Under the pieces are notes generated by a model. It was not told where the DNA came from, ran no database searches, and saw only the letters and a list, made by a program, of their open reading frames with translations. DNA of 64,000 bases from CAVVFX01 sp963747535 (GTDB lineage Bacteria; Acidobacteriota; Terriglobia; Bryobacterales; Bryobacteraceae), in assembly GCA_963747535.1 (NCBI GenBank), contig CAVVFX010000006.1, positions 1,302,001 to 1,366,000 of the forward strand. Direction: 5' to 3'. Below are positions 54,337 to 62,090 of the stretch, piece after piece (positions within the stretch are counted from its first letter, which is position 1; each line of letters begins with the position of its first letter). The translations under genes were made by a program, and so were the position numbers.

Positions 54337-56130
54337 CTACTCCCATTCAATGGTGCCGGGGGGCTTGTGCGTCAGGTCATAGAACACGGTACTCACTCCC
54401 GGCACCTCCAGAATCCGCATTGTCAGATCGCGTAGCCAGTCACTGCGCATGGTCACTGACTGTGCGGTCATCCCGTCCACCGAATCGATGGGCCGCAGTA
54501 CCACGGAATCCGGAGCCTCGTCCGCGCCGAGCGGAATCAGCACGACCGGGAATTGCCACACCAACTTGTCGAAACCGGTCCAGTTCGAAAACTCCCGTAC
54601 GATGCAGTCGGCTGCGCGCAACCGGTCCAGACGAACCTTGGTCAACCTCGCTGGTCGGACACGCAGGTCCGCAACCGTCGTATGCGAACCTGTGAGGGCG
54701 ATCACTCGATTAATGTCGCGAAGGTCGTTAACCAGCGCAGTGGCCAGATCCTGCAAGCGCGCTTCAGGAGTCGGGAAGTCTTCGATCGCCAGAATGTGCC
54801 CGTAGGTCCGGGAGTCGCCCTGTACTCCGACGGAACGAATCGGCACGATCCAGCCGGCGTCGATGCGCGTCAGCCCCGCCGAAGTCTCCGTGCACAGACA
54901 TCGGATCGCCAGCCCGGGACCCGGAAACGGATGCCTGTCCAGAAACGCGGGAAGCAGTCCCAACTCGCGCCCGATCTCGCGCACCTCGTCCTTATAAAAA
55001 GACTTCAGCGGTTCGATGATGCGCTTTCCGTCAATCAGCTTCTGAATGCCGGGAACCCGGTTGTGATGGGTCTTGATCACTGCGGAATTAGAGGTACCGC
55101 CGGATTCAATGGTGTCGGGATAGATGGTGCCCTGACCGAGGATCCAGCCCTCATCGAGCAGGTGGCGGCTCTCGATAATGCGCTCCTGGACCCGCACGAA
55201 CTCCTCGCCGATGATGGCGCGCTTCTGCTCCGGCTCACAGACATTGGCCAGGGGTGCGAGGAATTGCTGCTCGGCGGATTCGACTGCGACTCCACTCGCG
55301 CCCACCCCCAGGAACATGTTGCGCACCATTTCAGTCTCGCCCTCGCGCATCAGGCCGGTGTCCACGTAGACGCCCCGTACACGATCGGCTCCGAGCGCCT
55401 GCAGGCACAGCGTAAACGCTACTGTCGAATCGACCCCGCCGCTGACGAAGAAAAACACCTTGCGCCCGCCGGCTATTTCCCGGATCTCATTCTCGATCTG
55501 CGCGACCCGGTGCTTCGGATCCCAGTCCTTCACGCAGTGGCAGATGTTGAAGACGAAATTGGAAAGTATCCGCCGTCCGTCAGTTGTATGGACTACCTCC
55601 GGATGAAACTGGACTCCGTAGATGCGGTTTGCGGAGTCGATGATCGCCGCGGTGGGGCAGGTATCCGTAATCCCGGCGACGGCGAAGCCAGGCGGGAGTT
55701 CAGCCACCACGTCGCGATGACTCATCCAGATCTGGCTCGACGGCGCACAGCCTTCGAATAAGTTGCTCGGGATTCCGCTGAGGTTCAGCGTGGCGAGCCC
55801 GTATTCGCCCTTGTCACCCTTGCGCACCCCGCCGCCGAGCAGGTGCGCCATGAGCTGCTGGCCGTAGCAGATGCCCAGCACGGGATGGCAGTCGCGGAGA
55901 ATCGCCGGATCAACCTTGGGGCTCTCGGAATCGTAGACGCTGGCCGGTCCACCGGAGATGATCAGACCTCGCGAAGAGGCGAGTTCGGCTGCGGGTGTAT
56001 CACTGCGCCGGACATCGGCATAGACACCCAGTTCCCGCACTTTGCGGGCAATCAGATGGCAGTATTGGCCGCCGGCGTCGAGGATGGAAATCTGCGCGCC
56101 AACAGTGCTCTGTGCTCCGGTCTCTGGCAA
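54337..56130 (-). CDS. guaA: GMP synthase (glutamine-hydrolysing)
   Basis: A 597-residue enzyme, somewhat longer than the usual 510-530. The class I glutamine amidotransferase domain has nucleophile C88 (GICYGQQL) and FHPEV; the ATP-pyrophosphatase loop SGGVDST follows at about 228, then a C-terminal dimerisation domain ending PPGTIEWE. It converts XMP to GMP. It lies 4 bp after the ctpA-like gene, on the same strand. Confidence 0.93.
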   Translation of the reverse strand: MPETGAQSTVGAQISILDAGGQYCHLIARKVRELGVYADVRRSDTPAAELASSRGLIISGGPASVYDSESPKVDPAILRDCHPVLGICYGQQLMAHLLGGGVRKGDKGEYGLATLNLSGIPSNLFEGCAPSSQIWMSHRDVVAELPPGFAVAGITDTCPTAAIIDSANRIYGVQFHPEVVHTTDGRRILSNFVFNICHCVKDWDPKHRVAQIENEIREIAGGRKVFFFVSGGVDSTVAFTLCLQALGADRVRGVYVDTGLMREGETEMVRNMFLGVGASGVAVESAEQQFLAPLANVCEPEQKRAIIGEEFVRVQERIIESRHLLDEGWILGQGTIYPDTIESGGTSNSAVIKTHHNRVPGIQKLIDGKRIIEPLKSFYKDEVREIGRELGLLPAFLDRHPFPGPGLAIRCLCTETSAGLTRIDAGWIVPIRSVGVQGDSRTYGHILAIEDFPTPEARLQDLATALVNDLRDINRVIALTGSHTTVADLRVRPARLTKVRLDRLRAADCIVREFSNWTGFDKLVWQFPVVLIPLGADEAPDSVVLRPIDSVDGMTAQSVTMRSDWLRDLTMRILEVPGVSTVFYDLTHKPPGTIEWE

Positions 56131-56133
56131 TCC

Positions 56134-57732
56134 TTAGTGTGACATCCTTTGCGCCATGACTTTGCGGACATTTTCCATCAAGGCCTGTGCTTTGGGCATA
56201 GCCTCGACTGCCTTCTCAACCATTGGGTCGGTCTCGATGTCGAAGCGGCGGCTTTCGTCAACACTGAACGCGGTCGTGTACATGTTGCTCTCCAGCTCTC
56301 GCTTGATAAAGTCATGATCCTTCGTGAAGTCCGCTTCCGAGAAGTCGACCCCCTGCTTCTGGAGCCAGTCATGGAACTCGGTCATCACGGCTGCATCCGG
56401 CGCCCAGCCTTCCGGCAGCTTACTCGAATGCTGCGCGCCGAAGTAGTATCTGGTGAAGTTGAAGAAGGCAAATTTGCGCATCATCTGCGACTCGAAGCCA
56501 TCCAGCTTGGGAGGAGTGTACTTCTCGTCCGGAGTGATTCCGCCGCCGCCGTAAACCGTACGGCCGCTGTCCGTCATCTTGACGTCCTTGTCATTCCTCG
56601 TATTGGTGTTGTTGTTGTAGTAGTAATCGAAGAACGAGATGTTGCTGTAGTCGCGCTGGATCAGCCGTCCACTCGGAGTGTAGTAGCGGTAGGTGGTCAG
56701 TGCCAGGCCGCAATTTTCGGCCAACGGGAAGACGGTTTGAACCAGTCCCTTGCCGAACGTAGTCTCACCCAGTATCCAGGCGCGGTCGTGATCCTGCAGC
56801 GCGCCGGAAACGATCTCGGCAGCGGACGCCGAAAGGTGGTTGACCAGGACGACGACCGGGTAGTTATGACCATGGTTACCGTGCTGGGCCGTGTAGATCT
56901 TCTCCGGTGAAGCGTGGCCATGATGCGAAACCACCACCTCGCCTTTGTTCAGGAACTGATCGGCCACCGCGATTCCTTCATTCAAGAGGCCGCCCGGATT
57001 AGAGCGCAGATCGAGAACCAGCCCTTTGATATTGTTCTGGCCCAACCTGTCGAGAGCGGTCTGCAAGTCCCGGCCGGTATTCTCGATGAATTGCTCGATT
57101 TCGATGTAAGCGATGCCGGGCTTAATCCACAGTGCGTCGCGGACGCTCTCACGGTTGATCTCGTCGCGAATCACGTGGAAGGAAATCGGGTCCACGGATC
57201 CTTCGCGCAGGACCAGGATGTCCACCGGGGTGCCACGCGGTCCTTTCAACATATCCGCAACCTTGGTAGTGTCGAGGTTGTCGGTAGTCGTTCCGTTGAC
57301 CTTGTTAATCACGTCCCCGGGACGGATGCCCGCTTTGTACGCCGGCGATCCCTTGAACGGCGCGATGACGATCGTCTTGCCGTTTCGCCCCTGAACCGTC
57401 ATCCCCACGCCGTAGTAGTGTCCGTGCTGCTCGTCTTTCAAGGCCTCGAAATCGTGGGGATCGAAGAAATTAGAGTGCGGATCGAGGGTGCGCAACATGC
57501 CGGGAATGGCGCCCTTATAAATGGCCTTGTCCGGATCCATCTTGTCGGCGAAATTCTGTTCGACCAGATCGTAAACTCTAGTGAAGCTCTTCAGGCTGGC
57601 ATCGACGTCGTTCGAATCCTCGGTGCTTGCGGCAGCCGCGACTCGAATTCTGGGTCCGTAGACACCCCCCAGGATTGAACAGATGAGGACCACCAGGGGG
57701 ATGAAGAATATAGATCGCCTCTTATGCGCCAT
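56134..57732 (-). CDS. C-terminal processing peptidase (S41 family)
   Basis: A 532-residue periplasmic protease. A membrane segment at about 7-25 is followed by an N-terminal helical part, a PDZ domain (GVGMTVQGRNGKTIVIAPF; GIRPGDVINKVNG), and the S41 core: the catalytic Ser in HLSASAAEIVSGAL and the Lys in TFGKGLVQTVF are both present. It cleaves the C-terminus of envelope proteins. The ATG at 57732 is preferred over a GTG at 57756 because it places the membrane segment at the N-terminus. Confidence 0.9.
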   Translation of the reverse strand: MAHKRRSIFFIPLVVLICSILGGVYGPRIRVAAAASTEDSNDVDASLKSFTRVYDLVEQNFADKMDPDKAIYKGAIPGMLRTLDPHSNFFDPHDFEALKDEQHGHYYGVGMTVQGRNGKTIVIAPFKGSPAYKAGIRPGDVINKVNGTTTDNLDTTKVADMLKGPRGTPVDILVLREGSVDPISFHVIRDEINRESVRDALWIKPGIAYIEIEQFIENTGRDLQTALDRLGQNNIKGLVLDLRSNPGGLLNEGIAVADQFLNKGEVVVSHHGHASPEKIYTAQHGNHGHNYPVVVLVNHLSASAAEIVSGALQDHDRAWILGETTFGKGLVQTVFPLAENCGLALTTYRYYTPSGRLIQRDYSNISFFDYYYNNNTNTRNDKDVKMTDSGRTVYGGGGITPDEKYTPPKLDGFESQMMRKFAFFNFTRYYFGAQHSSKLPEGWAPDAAVMTEFHDWLQKQGVDFSEADFTKDHDFIKRELESNMYTTAFSVDESRRFDIETDPMVEKAVEAMPKAQALMENVRKVMAQRMSH

Positions 57733-57901
57733 GCCGTGCCAGAACCGTCCTTCCACTCAGTATATCAGGCGGAGTCGCATCCACTAAGCCTGTTGCCTAC
57801 TATGACGCGCGAGAAGACTAAAGAGGTGCCCGCGTACGCGAAAACTTTTGGTGATCCGCGTGCACACTCGCGGGCGGGAGATATCGAAAGGACATAAGAT
57901 C

Positions 57902-58069
57902 ATGGAAAAGACCAAAGAATGCGCACATCCGAGTTGCAATTGTCAGGCGGCTGAAGGTAGCGACTACTGCAGCACCTATTGTGAAGGCCAGGCCGAAACG
58001 CCCGACATTGTCTGCGGTTGCGGGCATGCCGGTTGCGAAGAAGAGGCGACATCGCAGGCAGGGCGCTAG
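57902..58069 (+). CDS. Bacterial metallothionein (SmtA/BmtA type)
   Basis: A 55-residue, Cys-rich protein with eight cysteines (7, 12, 14, 23, 27, 38, 40, 45) and histidines at 9 and 42, matching the zinc-finger-like fold of cyanobacterial metallothioneins. It binds zinc, cadmium or copper. An AAAGGA ribosome binding site precedes the ATG at 57902. No SmtB-type repressor gene is adjacent. Confidence 0.85.
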   Translation: MEKTKECAHPSCNCQAAEGSDYCSTYCEGQAETPDIVCGCGHAGCEEEATSQAGR

Positions 58070-58125
58070 AGGATTTGGTTCCAAGGGGGCAGCTTGCGCC
58101 GCCGTTGAGTCAGTCCTGGTGGCGC

Positions 58126-58218
58126 AGTCTGTCGACGGCTGCTCGTAGCCGGGTGCCGGTTAACTTTTTGGGGCGCTTCAATTTTGCGAGTACCTCTTTT
58201 AGTGTCCGTCGACAGACT
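58126..58218. repeat. 13-bp perfect inverted repeat framing about 93 bp
   Basis: AGTCTGTCGACGG at 58126-58138 and its exact reverse complement CCGTCGACAGACT at 58206-58218 bound 67 bp without a gene. It lies just upstream of the SDR start at 58230. It could be a small transposable element remnant or a large hairpin in the mRNA leader. Confidence 0.6.
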
Positions 58219-58229
58219 AAAATTAACTG

Positions 58230-58979
58230 ATGCTACTCAAAGACCGCGTAGCTTTAGTGACCGGCGCCAGCCGCGGAATCGGCCAAGCCATAGCTGAAAC
58301 CTTCGCCCGCGAGGGTGCGAGTGTTGCTATTTGTGGACGCAAGCAGGACTCTCTCGACCGAGTCGCGGGTGAAATCCGCGGCAACGTCCTTCCGGTCGCG
58401 TGCCACGTCGGTCGCCCTGACGAACTGCAGCGCTTGACCGACACGGTGCATGCGCGCTTCGGGCGCATTGACATTCTGGTCAACAACGCCGGCACCAATG
58501 TCGCCCAAGGCCCGGCCCTCTCTATCGACGATGCCCAGTTCGATAAGATGGTTGAGGTCAATCTCAAGAGCGCTTTCCGGTTAATTCGCCTCGTCGCGCC
58601 GGGAATGTGCGACCGCGGCTACGGATCAATCATCAACATGGCATCGATTTCCGGATTGCGACCGCAATTTGAAGGACTGATGTACAGCGCGACCAAAGCC
58701 GCGCTCATCATGATGACCCAAAGTTATGCCCTGGAGTTGGGGCCAAAGGGCGTGCGCGTGAACGCCATCGCGCCCGGCCTGATCCGCACGGTATTGAGCG
58801 AGTATTATTGGAAGGACGAGTCGCGGAGGGCAAAGCATATCGAAAGCCAGCCCATCAAGCACCTCGGAGAACCGCAGGAAGTTGCCGACGTGGCGTTGCT
58901 GCTCGCCTGCGATCGGACATCTTATCTGACCGGCCAGACGCTGGTAGTGGACGGAGGCGCAACTTTACGCAGCATATGA
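58230..58979 (+). CDS. SDR family oxidoreductase (FabG/glucose dehydrogenase-like)
   Basis: A 249-residue classical SDR: TGASRGIGQ near residue 12, NNAGTN near 88, catalytic YSATKAAL (YxxxK) near 152, and TLVVDGGATLR at the end. The substrate is unknown. Its stop overlaps the start of the TlpA-like gene (ATGA, 58976-58979). It begins 11 bp after the inverted repeat. Confidence 0.9.
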   Translation: MLLKDRVALVTGASRGIGQAIAETFAREGASVAICGRKQDSLDRVAGEIRGNVLPVACHVGRPDELQRLTDTVHARFGRIDILVNNAGTNVAQGPALSIDDAQFDKMVEVNLKSAFRLIRLVAPGMCDRGYGSIINMASISGLRPQFEGLMYSATKAALIMMTQSYALELGPKGVRVNAIAPGLIRTVLSEYYWKDESRRAKHIESQPIKHLGEPQEVADVALLLACDRTSYLTGQTLVVDGGATLRSI

Positions 58980-59896
58980 AGTCCGTTTTCGTATTTATGG
59001 CAATTACGTGGAAGGTACTCGCGCAAGCGAATCCTGTCGTGGACCAGGTGATGGCATCGGTCAAGATGAAGGACTTCGCGACCGCCGAGCGCGTGGTCGG
59101 CGCCGTGCAAGCGCACAACGGGGTGACGCCGACTTCGGTTCTCGCACTCTCGTGGATGGCGCGGGGAGCGCTGGCATTTCGCGACTACGATCGCGCGGAC
59201 AAGTATGCCGCGAACACCAGAAACGAGGCGCTGACGCTGCTGAAGCAGCGAGCCCTCGATGCTGAACCAGACCTTCCGCTAGCCCTCGGAGCTTCCATCG
59301 AAGTCACGGCACAGTCGCTCGCCGCGCAAGGCCGCCGCAGCGAGGCCGTCGCATTTCTGCAGCAGGAGATCAAGACATGGCACGCTACTTCAATCGTTCT
59401 GCGCCTCCAAAAAAATCTCAATCTGTTGACGCTCGAAGGAAAGCCCGCGCCCGCACTGGATATGACGCACTATGTCGGTGCCGCGCCTGTTTCCCTGGCT
59501 TCGCTCCGCGGTCATGTCGTGCTGTTGTTCTTCTGGGCGCACTGGTGCGGCGACTGCAAGGTTGAGGTGTCGATGCTGCAACAGCTTAACGCCACTTACG
59601 GACCTAAAGGCCTCGTGCTGATTGGACCAACCCAGCATTATGGCTACGCGGCAGAGGGACAGGAAGTGCCGCGCGACGTCGAAACCGGGTGGATCGACCA
59701 GAACCGCCAGAAATACTATGGCCGGGTAGGAGCCATGGCCGTACCCGTCAGCGAGCAGAATTTCCTGACCTATGGCGCCAGTTCCATGCCGACGTTCGTA
59801 CTCATCGATAAAGCGGGTATGGTGCGGCTGTATTATCCCGGCAAGATGACTTACGAAGAGTTAGCTCCACGAATCGCCCAGTTACTCGGCCATTGA
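58976..59896 (+). CDS. TlpA-like thioredoxin-fold protein
   Basis: A 306-residue protein with a short N-terminal hydrophobic segment (FVFMAITWKVLAQA), a helical TPR-like region (about 25-145), and a C-terminal thioredoxin domain with the active site WAHWCGDCK (near 189) and cis-Pro in SSMPTFVLI. It is likely a periplasmic disulfide reductase or resolvase. It is translationally coupled to the SDR upstream. Confidence 0.85.
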   Translation: MKSVFVFMAITWKVLAQANPVVDQVMASVKMKDFATAERVVGAVQAHNGVTPTSVLALSWMARGALAFRDYDRADKYAANTRNEALTLLKQRALDAEPDLPLALGASIEVTAQSLAAQGRRSEAVAFLQQEIKTWHATSIVLRLQKNLNLLTLEGKPAPALDMTHYVGAAPVSLASLRGHVVLLFFWAHWCGDCKVEVSMLQQLNATYGPKGLVLIGPTQHYGYAAEGQEVPRDVETGWIDQNRQKYYGRVGAMAVPVSEQNFLTYGASSMPTFVLIDKAGMVRLYYPGKMTYEELAPRIAQLLGH

Positions 59897-59959
59897 GCCG
59901 CTAACCGTGGGGCATTTTTCGGTGACTGTCGAGGGCCCCGGCGTCGGCTGGGAGCGCAG

Positions 59960-60907
59960 TCACTGCGGAAGAATCATTGGCGAGCAACATGGAGTCTCGG
60001 TGGGCTTAAACTCCATGAGTTCGACGCGCGTCAGGTCGGGGTCGTAGAGGTTGAGCTGCCACTTGCCATCGCGGCCGATTTTGGGCGGCTGAGGCGGCTT
60101 GCCTCCGTGGGCGAGGACGGTCTGATAAGCCGGTTGAATGCTGGTTACGCCAAGTGCCATGTGATTCATGACTCCGCGCGTCTTAGGAGTGGGGTTACTC
60201 ACGTTGAGCATATATTCCAGCCAGTCGCTGCCCTCCGGCACGCGCATGTCGACCCAACTCACCTGATCGTCTTTCATGCCGCCATACCACATCACCTTGA
60301 AGCCCAGGATGTCCTTATAAAAACGGTCCTCGGCCGCGCGGTCATGTACAACGAAGCCGGCGTGAATCATATGGTCGGAAACGCGTGTGCCGGGCAACAA
60401 CGTGCCGAACTTGCTGCTATGGAGCGAACCCGGCATGTACTGAACGAATTCGATGCGGCGCCCTTCAGGGTCTTCGATCATGAAGCTGAGGTTCTTGTCG
60501 AGACCGGGTTTGAGCGCTGGAGGTACTTTGATCTCCTTGCCGGCGAGATAGTCCCGCATTTTGCGCGCATCCGTGGTTTCGAACGCAACGTGTGAAAGAC
60601 GGTCCTGATCGTCTTTGAGGCCCGGGTAGATCTCGACGTATTGGTGATCGTTGACTTTGTAGTAGTTGAGCATTAAGCCGCCGGCGGGCTTGTCGAGGCT
60701 GAAGTGCTCATAGCCGAGAACGTGGCCGTAGAACTCTTCAGCCTGGGCAATATCGTTGACATAAAAGCCGACATGCGCCAACCCGACAATAGGCGGCCGG
60801 TCGATGGAGGAATGCGCATCCGCCGCTGTGGAGCGGTTTCCCTGGAACGTCAAACAGGCGAGGACGACCGCTGCCAAAAGAGTCAGTATGACTTTTAATC
60901 TACGCAT
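59960..60907 (-). CDS. Exported VOC family protein (glyoxalase/dioxygenase superfamily)
   Basis: A 315-residue protein with a signal peptide (about 1-30) and two VOC modules, each with an HxG-type opening (LAHVGFYVNDIAQAEEFY at 43; IHAGFVVHDRAAEDRFY at about 184) and an acidic/His pair later (HQYVEIYP; LTRVELMEF). The family includes glyoxalase, extradiol dioxygenases and bleomycin-resistance proteins; an exported form is less usual and the reaction is unknown. The ATG at 60907 is chosen over a GTG at 60925. Confidence 0.8.
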   Translation of the reverse strand: MRRLKVILTLLAAVVLACLTFQGNRSTAADAHSSIDRPPIVGLAHVGFYVNDIAQAEEFYGHVLGYEHFSLDKPAGGLMLNYYKVNDHQYVEIYPGLKDDQDRLSHVAFETTDARKMRDYLAGKEIKVPPALKPGLDKNLSFMIEDPEGRRIEFVQYMPGSLHSSKFGTLLPGTRVSDHMIHAGFVVHDRAAEDRFYKDILGFKVMWYGGMKDDQVSWVDMRVPEGSDWLEYMLNVSNPTPKTRGVMNHMALGVTSIQPAYQTVLAHGGKPPQPPKIGRDGKWQLNLYDPDLTRVELMEFKPTETPCCSPMILPQ

Positions 60908-61086
60908 GGTTTGATTCTCTCTCACTCAGAACTTCAGGGTTGGTCCAGCATGCCGAGGCCTACCGAGGGTCGAACTCATCACAGCGATTCGGCCGCACCG
61001 GGAGGAATCTCCGAATTGGCCCAAATTTTATCTGGGCTCATCCGCGTTCATCCCTGCTATTTAGCTTTCTTGAGCGGGACACGGGT

Positions 61087-62082
61087 TTAGGGGCGCGCTG
61101 TCACTAAAGTCGCGCGTGCCTCCGGCAGCGGTTGGCTCTCGACACCGCCGAATCCTGACGACCGGAGCATATCCTGCAGTTCCGCGGTCGAATAAGCCCC
61201 GCGGGGCGTGGCCGTCAGCAACGTCAGAGCGAAGCCGGCGTACTCACTGGAAAAGCCCGCACTGTCCTCCCATAGAAACTCCAGGATCAGGAGCTGTCCG
61301 GTCCTCTTGAGCGAGTCGCGGACTCTCTTCAGCAGCAACTCAATTTGAGCCGGATCAAACCGATAAAGGCCCCCCGCAAGTATGGCTGCGTCATAATCGA
61401 TACCAAACGGCATGGCCAGAAGATTTCCGGGAATATTCTGGTATCTTGTCCCAAGTTTGGCCCGGGCGGCATTTTGCTGAGCGACTTTCAAGGCCGCCGG
61501 GCGGTCCACCGCGACAATGATGGCCTCCGGATACCGGGCCGCGATGGCGATGCCATAGGCGCCATCCCCCGCGCCGGCGTCCAGGATCTTTAGTGGTCCC
61601 CGGGGAAGGACCACCGCATCGGCAAAGGCACCCATTGACGCAGCGCGATCCGTCAGCCCGCGTCCAATGTCAAACCAATCGGGCTGGACCGCGGTAAGCT
61701 CACCGGATTCCCGGCCACGCACGAATTCGGTCAGCCGTTCGACGCCGCGCAACAGCGGTGTCGAATAAAGGGTTGCGGCCGCGCCGCCGATATACAAGGG
61801 CGACCGGTTGTCGAGGAACATCGCGGTATCCTCCGCAAGTTGCAGTTCCTCGCCATCTTTTATAATGAGTTCTGCGCCGGCGAGGTAGTTGCAGAGCAGC
61901 CGTATTCCGCGGGCTGGCACGCCGAGTTCAGCGGCGATCTTGTTAACCGTATCGGCGCCGTGCGCGATCCTGGTAAAGAGTTCCAGCTCGATAGCCGTAT
62001 TCAGGGCCGCAGCATCCCGATATGCCTGCAGAGTCGATAAGATTCGTTGCGAGGAAACCTGGCGGTGCGAAGAGGGACTCAC
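61087..62082 (-). CDS. O-methyltransferase, class I SAM-dependent (plant/acetylserotonin type)
   Basis: A 331-residue protein with an N-terminal dimerisation/winged-helix part (FTRIAHGADTVNKIAAELGV) and a SAM-binding domain (LDAGAGDGAYGIAIA near 165). These enzymes methylate small-molecule hydroxyl groups, often in secondary metabolism; substrate unknown. The GTG at 62082 is 8 bp from the divergent priA ATG. The 179-bp gap 60908-61086 contains nothing recognised except a tract at about 61029 that resembles a dispersed repeat. Confidence 0.82.
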   Translation of the reverse strand: MSPSSHRQVSSQRILSTLQAYRDAAALNTAIELELFTRIAHGADTVNKIAAELGVPARGIRLLCNYLAGAELIIKDGEELQLAEDTAMFLDNRSPLYIGGAAATLYSTPLLRGVERLTEFVRGRESGELTAVQPDWFDIGRGLTDRAASMGAFADAVVLPRGPLKILDAGAGDGAYGIAIAARYPEAIIVAVDRPAALKVAQQNAARAKLGTRYQNIPGNLLAMPFGIDYDAAILAGGLYRFDPAQIELLLKRVRDSLKRTGQLLILEFLWEDSAGFSSEYAGFALTLLTATPRGAYSTAELQDMLRSSGFGGVESQPLPEARATLVTARP

Positions 62083-62090
62083 TTGTACCC

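Noticed and set aside
61020..61060. Tract resembling a widespread dispersed sequence (CTCATCCGCGTTCATCC)
   Set aside because: Recognised only from memory and present once in the window, so not annotated as a repeat.
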